The position numbers and the translations under genes are program-made. DNA of 64,000 nucleotides, taken from contig JAEVLN010000009.1 of NCBI GenBank assembly GCA_018350325.1, positions 641,388 to 705,387 on the forward strand. Reading direction: 5' to 3'. The notes below the pieces were generated by a model. That model was not told the origin of the DNA and made no database searches. It saw only the letters and a list, made by a program, of their open reading frames with translations. Numbering within the stretch: position 1 is the first letter of the stretch; each line of letters begins with the position of its first letter. Shown here piece by piece: positions 45,272-58,185 of the stretch. This DNA comes from Globodera rostochiensis (lineage: Eukaryota; Nematoda; Chromadorea; Rhabditida; Heteroderidae).

Positions 45272-46869
45272 GCTACAACCCACAATTCCATACAATTTCC
45301 TAGGAGAACAATTCAGGGTTTTTTTCTCTGTATCAAAACTTGAGATTTGATAATTTCAGTATCGAACATTTTTTCTTCTCATTGTTCATTCTTCTTGACT
45401 CTTCCGGCACTTCCTTTCCCCATTCCCGACCGATAGGCCCCAAATTCTCGCCTTTCTCCATTCAACAGCAGACCGTGTTTCTATGCAAATAAACACTTAT
45501 CCCCCCGCCCCCCCGCCCCCTCACTTTCTCATCAATAGCAAAGCACCCCTTAGGGGAAAGACGCCAATGAGTCAATTTGACCCGAACATTTGACCCTTCT
45601 TCCCACAGAAAAATGCGCCCACCCTGACAAAACAAAACAAAAATCACGCTGTGCTTGGGTTTGAGTTCGATTTCAGGCCCTAAGTAATTGATACATTTGA
45701 AACATAAACATAAAAAGAATTTTAAATTGGAGGAGCCGGAGTTATGGACAACACCAAAATGGGCGCCTTAAACTCGATCTTTAAGCTCCATCATTCTTGA
45801 CAAATTGGTTGGCTTTAAATAGTTTTTAAAAATATTTCTCATATAAAATAAATGGAATTTGAAAGTGAATTCACTATTATAAAGGTATCGTAAGAATTTT
45901 GTTCGAATGGGACAACACAAAGAAGTTTTGATATACTTAAACTATGTTTTTTCGTGAAAGCTTTAAAAATGTCATCATTTCGTATATAAGTCAGCCCACC
46001 AGTCTTGTCGATATGCTCGAGATTAAATGGGGGGGGAATCAATTTTCAGAGACGGATTTGGGTCAAAAAATCGACCTGAAATCGATAGCCAAACTTAGTA
46101 CATATAGACAAGACAATTTTCGTGTCCTCAATGTGCGAGCAGAATAAAGAGCCATAAATATGTTTTATTTGTGCGAATATGAGACCAATTGACTTGTTGA
46201 TGATGATTGTGTGGACAGCAGGTCAAAGGGCGCTGGAATTGGCCGGGGGGCGGCGGGGGGTTGGCAATGATCGATGGCTGACCAATTGGCCAATTGGTGT
46301 CCGTCTCGGCCGGCCTTTCATTTACTCATTCACTTCACTTCACCCCCAGCAGTCGTACCACCCACCGCTCACGAAATGATTGGGAGGAATTGGAGGCGAC
46401 GACACATTTAGTGTCATAATTATTATTATTATTGTATGTTCTTCTGATAACGCATTAAATCTTTAATTACTAAATATATTCCAAAATAACTTTAAAAATG
46501 GGCTTTCGAACTTATAACGTGAAGAAATATGTTTGAAAAAACAAATTTTTAAATATAATTCAAGGCTGGGCCATCTCGTGTCCCGTAAGTCCTGCTTTTT
46601 GGCGTTCTGTTCCCCGTTTCTTGGAACAGAGGGCACGACCTGCTCTAGGCGAAAGTCAAAATCGGAACTGTGCTTTTAAGCCTAGAGAATTTACGAGTTA
46701 AAAGTGTTTTCGGTTTGGCTTTTGCTTAAAATCTTATCGTCGAGGAAATTTTTAGCTGAAAATCACACCGTTTCTTGCCCCTCAGAAGAGCGACTTTTCT
46801 GTGTTTGCCCATATTGTTCATTCCCATATTCGCCAGCAAATGCTTTGTTTCATTTTTCCTTTTGTGAGT

Positions 46870-46980
46870 TCCGTCCCCCCCCCCCCATATCTATTCACCC
46901 CCCCCCCCCCCCCCCCACCCCCCTCTGTTCCGTTTTGCCGTTTTCGGCCATCCCCCCCCCCCCCCCCCCCCCCCCCCTAA
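46870..46980. repeat. Cluster of long C homopolymers
   Basis: Three C runs (about 12, 18 and 22 bases) within 110 bp. They create the proline-rich plus-strand and glycine-rich minus-strand open frames here, which are not genes. Confidence 0.9.
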
Positions 46981-49217
46981 GGGGTTGTGTGTTTTGTGCA
47001 TCCCCCGCGGTGTGCACATCCATCCCCAGTCGCCCAAAGATATTCCAATTCCATTCCAACCTCTGCCATTTTTATTCATCCCCTTTAATACCCTAAACCG
47101 CTGTTCTACCTATAAAAACGGGCTCGACCAATTCAGTTCAACAATCACGACTTTTTTTTCTCCGAATGTCGTTGAAAGTCAAAATGTTTTTTTTCGAACA
47201 CCAAACGCTTATTCGTTAGGGGGGTTCGTTCATAAACCTTTTAAGCTGCGAGGTATTAAGTGCTTTTTTTAAACGTTTGAATTATGTAATTAAATTATTA
47301 TTTTTTCGTTTCCACAAGCGGTAGCCTCCACAAAGTTTGTGACACTAAACGGCTCGAACAGACAAAAAAAGCTGCCGCCCGCTCATTTTTGCTCATTTCA
47401 TCACCTTTTTGATGCCTATCATCACTTTGTTCCGATTTTACCTCCGAGCAAAATGCCCTGAAGGTAAATTCCCACCTTTTACCATACATTTTGCCGACAA
47501 AAAGCCTCCTAAGTGTTGACATTTCCGCAAAAATTGCATTATTATAAAGGAAAAAATTGTGCCAGCATATTCTTGTTGTTGTTTTTATTGTGTCAAATTA
47601 TAGAAAAATAATTGACTTTATTTTAGCCTTTCCAACGCACTCATTTCCAATTTTAATAATTTAAAAGATCGAAACTGAATCTCGAAAGTCTCAATCACTT
47701 TTTTGAAAGATTGAGTGGCATATAGTCTCGACAAAACTTTAATTACAAACCTAATCTAATAATACAAAACGCATCTCAAAAAAACAAAAGATTTTATCGC
47801 GGACATATGTCTTCTATAAAATCAAATGGTCATTCATCCGTCTGCATCAATCGTCCATCATCACCAGATTGAATAAATAAATCTCCGCCTATTTTCTTGC
47901 CACGATCTCCTCATGATCGTTTCCCACCACCTCCGCCCCGCCCCTTAATCCCCACACATCCGATTATTATTTTTGCGCGGGCGGCGCCAATCTTCTCGAC
48001 CGACTTCGTCCCTCCGGGGGATTACCCAGCTTATCCCCCGAGGCGCCTTTTCGGCCCAATTTCGCTGTGGCCTATCCCTCCATCGCTCTGGCCTAATTCG
48101 TCGGCCCCGCGGGTCCACTCAGCATCAGCCGCACATCCCCTGCGCAATTTGTGCCATGGTCAATTTGGTCCATTTGGCATAAATTGAATCGGCGAGACAC
48201 CCCGGAGGCGATGATTGTGGAACGGCTTTAATGTGGCCTCCCTCCCTCCCTCCCTCCCTTCGTTTGGAATTTTTAATCCAAAAAAAAACTTTTGTTGCTG
48301 GCATTTATCTCAATCATTTAGTATATAAATATTTAATTTTATTTTTTACGCTAAATGATGACCAATCACCAAATAAATGTTCACCACTCTTTCCCTTCCC
48401 TTTCCCCATTTGGGGCCCCGTTTCAGCTAGCAGATCATAATCACAGTTTTGTGCAATTTGCACTCCCCCCCCCCCCCTTTTTATTTGAATTGCGGGGGAG
48501 CGCAAAAAACAGATGTCTCTCTGTCTGTAAAGAAAGTTTGTCCCCTTAATCTCTTGAATTGGGTCATCATTGAATTGAATCCACTCTTTTGCACCTATTT
48601 AACCGCCTCGAACAAAGCCGTTTCACCCCCTCGGGGGTTTTGCTTAAATTGCCAACCGTTTTCACTTTTTGAATATGCTCTCACCGGCTCTTTTCAACTT
48701 TTTTTGTGGGGTTTCTGGGCAAAAAGCTTTGTGCCCGAACAAAATATCGTTGTCGGCCAAGTGTGAACGAACGAATGAGAGGAAATTACACAATAAAATG
48801 GTGGAGGCCTTCCGATGTTTTTTTCATCCGATCGTCCGCAGGGGGCAGGGGGTTTCGTCAGTAAGCAAAAGTTGTTCTTTTTCCCCCCTATTCACCCCAT
48901 TTTCTCATCATTTATTTTTCAGAGATGGACAGCCCTGTGGGGGTTTTCCGTAACACTTTTTGTTTTTATCGATTAATTTTGTGGTTTTTTGATTTGTAGG
49001 CTATTTATTTCCATCTGTAATTTCATTTCAACAAATAATACGTTAATTTTAAAAGATTAATTTAACTGATCGTTTGTTGCAGGACTCCAAAGATTTTAAA
49101 AGCACATTTGGCAGGAAAAACCTCGTTTTGCAAAAATTCAAGAATTTTGATTTTTGGGTATTTTTCTGATTACAAACAGCGTTTTTCGTTTCTTGTAGAA
49201 GAGGCTCGGCGGAGCTA

Positions 49218-49340
49218 AGACAAAATCACTAACCGTCAAAATCCCTAATAAGCCATAGCGGACGATTCATAAATTAGGTATTAGTGATTTCGTCCACTTT
49301 TGGCTTATTAGGGATTTTGTTCGTTAGGGATTTTGTCCTG
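49218..49340. repeat. Small fold-back element
   Basis: Inverted arms AAAATCCCTAATAAGCCA (about 49237-49254) and TGGCTTATTAGGGATTTT (about 49301-49318), flanked by related GACAAAATC and GATTTTGTC ends. Confidence 0.7.
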
Positions 49341-50484
49341 ACACGGGCTCGGCGGGTGCCATCAGGCGCCGCCGGGGATATTGGAAATGGTTGTAAGAAG
49401 AGGTTTTTTCTGAACAATTCCTAAGTCGGACTCAATGCCTTAAAATTTTAGGTTATCGGAATATCGACCCCAAAATGTCGGCCTTTTGTTGAAATTGAAA
49501 AACAATTATTTTTAATTGAAAAATCTCCGCCCCGTCATTGATTGATTAATTGACTGATTAATGACAAAATGAATGAATGAAGAACCTCTTATTGTGTGCG
49601 GAATCCTTCATTTTGCTTAACTCTTTTTGTACATAAAATGCAAATGACAAAATTTTGGTCATTGGCAGCAGACGGGCGACGACACATAACTAACCCATCA
49701 ATCCTTTCATTCCCCCCAAACTTTGTGGCTGACAACTTAAAAATAATTTTGGGGGGTCATCAAACATTGCCATGGGCAAATTTTGATCGGAAAATTTTCA
49801 TTTGCAAATACATACATACATTTATTGCGTGTCGTTATGCTCTTCTGTTGGACTAAAAAAACATTTCCTTTCTTTTTCAAAGATTTTAATTATTTTTTAA
49901 TTTTAAAAATTTCAAATTTTTTCCAAATAATTTTTGATCATCGAACCCTCAACTAATCGTAGCCATTGGCAAATTTGCATAAAATTGCAAATTATCGCAT
50001 TAAAGTCTCTTTCGGTAAATACCGCACGGCGCTGATGGTTTGGTGCACCAAGCGAAGATTATTCATTGAATTGAATGCCTCCCTCAGAAATTCATTTAAA
50101 AAGCGCGAATTTTCCAATTACCTATCTTTTGTATCCTAAACAAAACTATTTCTAATATTTTATTATTAGAGAATGGATTTATAGGCATTTGCATATTTTT
50201 AGTGCAATTAAGTTTCGTTGAAATTAACTCGTTTTGACTAAAAATGCTTTTACAAAATGCAATAAAACGAATTTTGCATATTTTGAGTATTTCGGAGCAT
50301 TTCCTCTACTTTCAGCAAAATGCTGAGATTATATTTTGGCAATTTTGGTGCATATAAATCCATCCCCCATTTACTTTAGTTAAATCCAGAAAAATTAGCG
50401 CAAAAATCTTTTATTTAATATTTATTCAATTTCAGATCTCATTTTGCATCAAATAAAATTGCCATTTTGCCGTGTTTCACCTCA

Positions 50485-53400
50485 ATGAACTGCTTCACCA
50501 CTGTCCTCATCGCCAACTTCGCCATGTTGGTGGCAATGGCACCAACAACCGCGCAAGGAAAGCAGCGAATCGTCGAGGAACCGGAAGATACCGTCGCACG
50601 AGTTGGTGACACTGTGCTGTTGCGCTGCCGCGTTGCGGATCAGGTCCGGCATTTTTTGAACAATATTGCGGCATTTATCGTTTTGAGTTCCCTCCTTATT
50701 TATGTTTAAAAAATGGATTTTAATCAATTTAAATGCGATATGTGTTGGAAGTAATTTTAAAGCTTTCTATTTTGTTTTCATAACGTTCAAATGAACGAAA
50801 AAAACGCCATCTTTTCCAACTTAGGTCACATTACGCTAACCACTCACAAGACTTAAATTAAGCAGAAATGTTGATTTTAACATTTCAAAATATTTTTGAT
50901 AAATCAAAAACTAATTTGAACAGATTTTAGGAAGTTGAAAATCTTGGTTATTCAAACTTAAAATTTATTTTGTTTTTCTCTTTTAAAAACATTTTGACGT
51001 TTGACCCCAACAGAAAAGTCAATCCATCAATTTTTATCGGCACGGCACAAAAAGACAAAAAGTTTGGCGTTCTTATCCCCCATACCTTTTGATTGCCAAA
51101 ACAGCGAATATTTCACAATGATTAATCGCTTTGCGGGCACTTTTTGTTCTCAGAAAGGCAATAATTCCCTCGGGCGGGGGACAGACAGATGGGCCGAATT
51201 TCCTTTTCCTCACAATTTCTTGCACAATCCCCCGCTGAATCCGCGCCATTTATACGTTTCGGCACCCCAAATCAGCCAGAAAATGCCAAATTTCCTCTGA
51301 AGATGGATGGCCGTGATGAGTGCCCTTCAGAAGTGCCCCTCGGGGATTACGGATTCTCTGAGGGATTTGGGGCTATTTGTTGTGCAATTTTGGGGAAAGA
51401 GCAATAATTCATCATCGATATGCGCCGCAGGGAGGGGGGGGGGGGGGGAATGTTCGGTGGAAAGCGCAATAACTTTCCCTCAACTGACCTTAACAGACAT
51501 ATTTTTTACCTTTTAAAAGGTTGAGGGACACTTTTTTCTTAAATTAGCACAAATGGGCAAAAACATTACGTGGCAAAAATTGTATCAAATAAAAAAAAAC
51601 ATTTTATGTCATACGGTTTAGTGCCAGAATATTGAATAAATTGGGTTTTTAAATGCAATTTAGTATTAACACTTCGGTTTGTTCTGCCACCCCCCCCCCG
51701 TGCTGGGGGGAAAGGTGGCAGAACGCAAAGTACCAAAATTTCAAATGCATAAACAAAATTATGGAATTTAAAAAATTGAATCGAATAAAGTTGATTATGC
51801 AATTTTGCTTAATATTTTATTTTTTCAGAAGGGCCAAGTGATTTGGATGCAGGGCGACATCGGACTCGGCTACAAGCGCGATTTGCCGTTTTGGGAGCGG
51901 ATGCGAATGGTCGGCAGTCTTAACGATGGCGAATTCCATTTGGAAATCCGAAATGTGTCCTTGGCCGATGAGCAAACATATCAGGTAGATAAATAGATTC
52001 TTTTCATAAATTGGAGGAAATTCCTTTTAAGAAATTTTGAAACAAATTTATAAAACATCATTTTATGTTTACAAGATTTACTGTATTTGTTTGATGGTTT
52101 CTAATTAAGTGCCAGCTTTCATCTTCTGAGGATGAACCGATCGCGCAACTTTCCCGCAGGGCAACACTTACTTTATTAAGTATGTATAGCACCAATTAAT
52201 TTTCACACAAAAAAGATTGTTTTTTATAAATAATATTATATAACAATGTTTTTATAAAATTAAATTGTTCCAAAATTTTTGCATTAATCTTTGAAGGTGA
52301 GCCAAAGATGCCGCAATTGCTTGGCGAATCCGTCGGCACTGGTGCGGTGTCATCGACTGTCCAGCGCACACAGCCCATTGTGGCAACGGAAGGCCATGCC
52401 ATTCGGTTGAGTTGCCAAAGTCGCGTGGGAAAGCCAGCGGCACGGCTTAGTTGGGCATTGGCAGAGGATTGGCACGCGCAAAAAGTGATCGGACACATCG
52501 CCAATTGGACCGCAGAAAATGCCACCGATCAGACAACGACGACGGGACATCCGATCAGAGGTGATCGAGAGAACATTTTGACTTTATTTATTTATAAAAA
52601 CAAATTAAATGGTAATTAGGTATCAGAATAATAATTAGCATTTATTTTATAACCCATATTTTTAGTCCGTGAACATCTCCGCCAGCCGCCGGCCCACCAC
52701 ATTTTTCGACCAATTTTCGGGAATATCAGCGAAGAATTGGTCAAAGATTGGGACACTCAACTGAACACAATAACATCCCATTTAAAGTATTATTTTATTC
52801 GAATATTTAAAATATTTATGTTATTTTAATATTTTTCAGTTTTACGCCAACCCAAGCGGATAATGGTCGTTGGTTGGTCTGCTTGGCAGCGCATGAAGTG
52901 TACGGAAAAGAGTCGCGCAGTGCCAGCATACGGTTGGACGTGCTGTTTGCGCCGAAAGTGCGCGTTGAAACCATTCCGGAGGGCAGTCAGGTGAATGTTT
53001 TTTTTGGTTAAATTTTTGAATTTTTAAATCCATTACTTTAAATTCCTTATTTTTATTGTATTGCCTTAAGGTATCATTCCTTTCCATGAATCGCCTGCAC
53101 ATTTTTATCAACAAAAATTGTTCAGATTTACGAAGGCGGATACATTCGATTGCATTGTGCAAGCGACGCGCATCCGGATGATGTGAAGCTGCGTTGGAGT
53201 TGGGACGGCGAGCCGAAGCGTTTGGAGGTTGTGGACGCGCAGGTAACGAAGGCATTAAAATTCACAAAAATTGTTTTGTTGGGTTTTGAAACTATAAATT
53301 CATAAAATTTGATCAATTTAGACCGTTCTGATCAACGGACTTCGTTTCAACGACAACGGACGTCGAGTGACGTGCACAGCGGAGAACACGATCGGTGTGG

Positions 53401-56150
53401 GGACGGGAGTGTTCGAGCTGGACGTGCCTTGTAAGGCGCTTGCACTTTCAATCAATTTCCTCAATTTATTTTAATTGTCCAAAAAAAGTTCTGACGTGCA
53501 TTTTGACGTCGCTACTAATTGCCCATTTTTAAAAAATTATTAAAAAGAATTAACAATTTTTTTTTAGCAAAAAGGGCAATTGTCAATTTTTTTTTTAACT
53601 TTTTTCAAGCTGGACCTCGTTTCATGTCGACCAACCAATCAAAGGTTGTGGAACGCGGTGGACAGGCGTCGTTCCAATGCGAGGTGCTTGGAAATCCAAC
53701 GCCCATCGTCCGATGGTACCACGGCAGGGACATGGACATTCCGATTGAGGAGGGTAAAAAGTACGAATTTTCACTTGAAGAAATGGCATTTTTCTTTATT
53801 ATTTTTCATTTTGATGTATTCGTGTTATTTATTAACCTTTTTTAGTAATTATTATTTTTTTAATAGTCATTTTACTTTGCAGTATAACCATCACTGATGT
53901 GCTGGACTGGAAGGAAGGCGAATACAGGGTGAGTTTCTTGATTACAAGCTTCAACAATATTGTTGTTTTTTTTATTTTGGAAATCAATCATTTTTAAAAA
54001 AGAATACAAATACGCTTTAACTTTTAATTGACAGATTAAGAATTTTTTAAGATTTTATCAAAAACATGTGTTTCATGCGCATAACAAAAACATCGGCCTA
54101 TACGCTTACAAATTAATGCCCCCGGGGGCCGGGGGGGCAAATGGCCCCCGGGAAAAATGTGACGACGTATCGGACAAAAGTCGACCACCGCCCCATGTCT
54201 AAGATTCATTACAATAAAAAATAGCATAAACATTTTAAAATGTTAGTTTTAAGTGTGTCGCCGAAGTGGACGGATTCCCACCGAAGGCCCTCCACCACAT
54301 GTTGTTCTTGAAAGGCCCGCCCAAAGTCCAATTGTCCGAGCAATTTTTGTTCGATGCCGATTCAGTCACATTGGCCTGCAAGGTGAGGCCATTTTTTAGT
54401 TTTGGTTTTGACACTTCTGAAATCTGCAATTTTTTGTTTTCTGAATCGGAATTTTGTCAGCAATTTTATTACCTATATTTAATCTAATACAACGTCAGCT
54501 CGACCGACCTTAAGCTTAGGCTTTAAAACAAATTTAATTTCGTTAGGTCCAACACCGGTCTGAGAGAGTGAAGGTCCATTGGTATCACAACGGCCATCGC
54601 GTGGACATTGAGCCGGGTGTTCACCTTCAACAACAGCCGGAGCTGGATGGTGTTGGTGACCATCAGCCTCATTATGCGGTCCGGGACGAGCGGATGAGCC
54701 GTTGGGAAATTGTGTCGCGGTTGACCATTCTCCGCTTCACCGACGCCGACTTTGGCACGTACAACTGCACGGCACGCAATGAGCACGGTGTGGTGTCCGA
54801 TCAGCGCGAAATTACGCTGAACGTCGTGGACAGTCTCCGTAAGATTTTTTAACAAATTAACAACAATTCGATTTACAAATTAAATAAATATTTTAAGGAT
54901 GGTTTGTGAACAAAACTCCGATGGAGGCGCGAATTGGCGTTGGTTTGTTTACGCTTGCTCTGCTGGGGATCGCCTGCATGGCCTGCTGCTGTTGCATTCG
55001 CAATTGGAATCGCCGTCGTTGCGGACTTTCAAAATTCTCCAAAGCCAGTTAGTTGATTTTTTAAATGAATTTAAAACATTTTATTTGCAATAATTTTAGA
55101 GTAACTTCATTTAGGCATTAAGCCAACAATTTTTTTGAAAGATTTTTAAAATTAAACTTATATTTTAATTTATGTTTCTCTTAGCGTTTTCAGACGGCGA
55201 TTTTACTGTGAATGTTGAGGAGGTTGACAATGGCACTAACACGAGCAGCTCCGCTCCACTTTGTGATCAACAGTTTTACACGCCGGTTTGAAATAAACTT
55301 TCATTTCTAATTTTTTAAATTTTCCCAACGGCAGGACTTTCACTTCACCAATTACTCGCCGAACAACGGCTTTATTCCGCACAATCAGCACCAGCAATAC
55401 GGCGGCGACCAGTTCATTCTGATGCCCAATGGTGCCGGCGGTGTTACTGCTACTGACCCTCAGTCGGATGTTCATCAACAAACATTTTGTTCTTCATATC
55501 AGTCATTCGGCAACGGAGTTGGGAGCACTTTTGGTCATAAAACAGGTGGGGGAATCACATAAATGCCCAGCGGCGCCTATGGCCACTTTACCCCTTCAAA
55601 AACATTAAAATGACAAAGCAGAAAGCTAACATATGGGCATAATCATAACCAAAATTCTACTGTAATTTTTGGAGGAATTTTTTTATAATTTTTTTTGTTG
55701 CTTTTTGTCCGACCACTGAATTCCCGAGTCCCGTTTCTGGGAAAAGCGGTAGTTGTTTTAATCCGAGAACAGTTTTCGAATTTGTCTCAAGCTGCAATAG
55801 TATTTACTCAATTTTATTATTGTCCTGTCACAGTCAACAACAACAACAACAACATGTTGCCGGTGTTGTCTCCGAACAGCTTCGACGGCATGATGGCACT
55901 GGACGGTACGACAACGACGGTGCCTGGGACCATGCCATTTTCCAACCGTTCGTCTCCACAATACTATCAGCAACAGCAGCAGTACGGTGTGATGGAAACG
56001 GTGCCGGAGGAAATGCTGCGGACGCCGGATTCCACCGCCTCTGATAACCGCACATATTTAAGCAACGGCGGCAACGTGTTGATGCCTATGGGACGCGGCG
56101 GAGAACAGCAACAGCAACGAACTTTTTCGCGTAATTCCACCCACGTTTAA
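50485..56150 (+). CDS. syg-1: SYG-1/Kirre/Neph-type Ig-superfamily adhesion receptor
   Basis: Single-pass adhesion receptor; in C. elegans SYG-1 pairs with SYG-2 (nephrin type) to specify synapse position. Sixteen exons: 50485-50643, 51829-51984, 52110-52179, 52297-52560, 52666-52786, 52840-52990, 53126-53242, 53322-53430, 53610-53760, 53883-53928, 54254-54382, 54547-54838, 54898-55047, 55185-55285, 55335-55545, 55834-56150; about 847 residues with consistent phases. Signal peptide at 1-24, then EEPEDTVARVGDTVLLRC and KGQVIWMQGDIGLGYKRDL, which are characteristic of Kirre Ig1. Further Ig domains carry paired Cys and motifs such as GGQASFQCEVLGNPTPIVRW and FGTYNCTARNEHG, giving about five. A membrane helix (GVGLFTLALLGIACMACCCC) precedes a Gln/Asn-rich tail that ends STHV, a class I PDZ ligand as in Neph/Kirre proteins. 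Intron 1 is ~1.2 kb. Several introns end TAAG or TGAAG. Symbol assigned by family resemblance. Confidence 0.93.
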
Positions 56151-56862
56151 ATTATTTATATTTTTATGTTTAAACAAATCGCTTTTTTCATTTCTTTAAA
56201 TTTTGGTATCAAAATTTGGCCGTAACAGTAATAATATTAAATTGTGCCTATGTAAACAGTTATTCTTAATTTTACGCCCAAAATTGAATATTTTTACGCA
56301 TTAGCATAATTTGACACTAATTGCTTTCCTCTGTATTTTTAATTCTATCGATTTCATTTCATCATTTTGCGCGGGTTTTTGCGTTGTTTTCCCTCTTTTT
56401 TACATATATATGCTTCTTTACCCCCATAAAAAGTTTGAAAAATTATTTTTGGCTTTCACATTTACTTATTTAATTGCACTTTCATTAAATAAAATGATTA
56501 TAAGAAGTCAAACTAGCCAATTGTTGCACAAAATTTGAAAACGTCACATAAGCAAAAGAATCTTATATAATTTTGTCATTTTAAATTTAATGATTCGTTA
56601 TTCCTAAAAAGTTTTTAAATGGATCAGATAAGCCATGAGTTTAGAAGTCGGACAATTGGGTACCAATCATATAGGCATATTAGTAATTGCACTAAACCTT
56701 TTCAATTAAGACAGAACATTTCTATTATTTAAATTTGGGTTGCGACACCGACGCCGGGGTTTCGATTACTGTTAATATGTATTGGCTAAGAATAGAAATA
56801 ACAAAAATGAATTGATCGTATCTAAAGTAAGGGAATTGAGAACATGTGAATTCATCAATTAA
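56151..56862. other. 3' flank of the receptor gene
   Basis: AT-rich 3' UTR-like sequence; an AATAAA at about 56488 is a candidate poly(A) signal. No gene. Confidence 0.5.
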
Positions 56863-57235
56863 GCAAATGAATATATATTTTGTCAATTATTAATTACAAT
56901 TTAATTTCAAATTTAATGACTTTTTTTTTAAAATTAGTGTTAACTATTGTTTTAAAATTTGGATGCAAAGGCCTAATTGAGGTTCTTTTTTTATTTTCAA
57001 TAATTGTACCTACCTATTTTCTGTGTTCCCTTTCCTGCAACAGAAGTCTCCAGTTTCCTCCCCATTAACGCATTCATTCTTTTTGTTTGTGACGTCTGGA
57101 AAAAAGTGAAAGGTAAATAAATAAATAAATATTCCTTATCCGATCTTTTGTTGTCGACCTTTTTTTGTAGATAAATTTGGAACATTGAATGGATTATTGT
57201 TGTGTCACGGGATCGATCACAAACAACTTTGTGGG

Positions 57236-57243
57236 TATTTAAA
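57236..57243 (+). promoter_or_regulatory. TATA box of the YG-rich peptide gene (left copy)
   Basis: TATTTAAA about 92 bases before the ATG, in a G/C-flanked setting (GGG..GGCCGG) typical of a core promoter. Confidence 0.5.
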
Positions 57244-57334
57244 GGCCGGCAAATGTCCTTTTTGGCACATTCAAAACATTCTCTAAAATATCCTTTCGTG
57301 TTCAAAAAAAAATCAAATTATTCTTGTGCTAAAA

Positions 57335-57668
57335 ATGGCGACAACAACGATCAAAATGCAAGTTTTTGGAATGCAATTTCTGTCCAAATCTTCCCTTCAG
57401 AGTTTCGTTCGTTCTGCTCGTCCTTTGCATTGGGATGGCCATTGAACAGAGCCAAGCTTACGTAAGAATTGGAGCCGTTCTTGTCGTTCATACCCCAATT
57501 TTATGCTTTCAGTGGTGGGGCTACGGCTACGGCTCAGCCTACGGGCCCGCCTACGGCTACGCCTATCCCTACGGATGGTATGGCAAACGTCAAGCCGGCT
57601 TCGGCCCCTCGGCAGCTGCTGGAGGCGCTGATGCAAATGTTGGCACTTTGGCCAAGCCGAAGGCGTAA
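57335..57668 (+). CDS. YG/AY-rich amidated neuropeptide-like (NLP/antimicrobial type) precursor, left copy
   Basis: Exons 57335-57357, 57401-57461, 57513-57668 give 79 residues. The first intron fits only with a GC donor (T|GCAAGT) and CTTCAG acceptor; with it the protein starts with a good signal peptide (MATTTIKIVSFVLLVLCIG, cleaved near SQA). The mature part has repeated aromatic Gly/Ala dipeptides (WWGYGYGSAYGPAYGYAYP) ending YGWYGKR, where Gly-Lys-Arg would yield an amidated C-terminus, followed by an Ala/Gly-rich tail. This resembles the YGGW-type NLP and caenacin peptides of C. elegans, which act in neurons and in epidermal defence. Without the GC intron the only open start is a non-ATG codon. 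An identical inverted copy is at 62195-62528. Confidence 0.8.
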
Positions 57669-58185
57669 TTTCATACGGAGGAGCTCCGCCAAACAATTTT
57701 TGAGCAAAATGATGTGTAAGATCAACTGTAAATCAAAAACAAAAGAAAGCGGATTATAAAAGAATTTTTAATTAATTGTTTGAATTGAAAACGTCGACTG
57801 ATAAACATTGCACGCAAATTATGTCCGAATTATTCATTAAGTAACATAAATTAATTAATCACAAAGACAAATGGTGATGAATTTTAAGTCCTTAAATAAA
57901 TTGAGAAATCATCTCAATTTATTATTCCATATTAAAATTTACGAAGACATTTATTATGCTTCACTTTGACATCAATTTGCATCCATTAGGATATGTCACA
58001 TCGCCAAATCAATAGGCAACCAAGTTTCAAGCATTTGCATGCCCGAAACAGAGTAAGGAAGAATGTGTCCCGTGTCCAAGTTGGTACCTTGGTTGAACGG
58101 CAATTCAGAAATCAATGTTTAATTCGACATTTATCTAAACAACCCATGCTTAAATCACATCACCTATCAAGATGTAAATATAACA

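Larger units (their letters stand above)
39040..50484. other. Gene-poor region upstream of the SYG-1-like gene
   Basis: No confident gene in 11 kb. Contents seen: repeated AGGCAC/AATAGGCA words at about 39640-40030; G/C-rich islands with CCCGAGG/CCTCGGG words near 40850-41060, 41260-41470, 41850-42060, 44730-44880, 47920-48230; a hAT-like MITE at 44939-45271; C runs at 46870-46980; a fold-back at 49218-49340. Minus-strand open frames at 41164-41502 and 47298-47522 are possible exons but could not be linked to a gene model. The stretch may hold 5' regulatory sequence for the receptor gene downstream. Confidence 0.45.

Noticed and set aside
46704..47096. Proline-rich open frame (and a glycine-rich one on the other strand)
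   Set aside because: Produced by long C homopolymers; no start context, splice logic or conserved domain.
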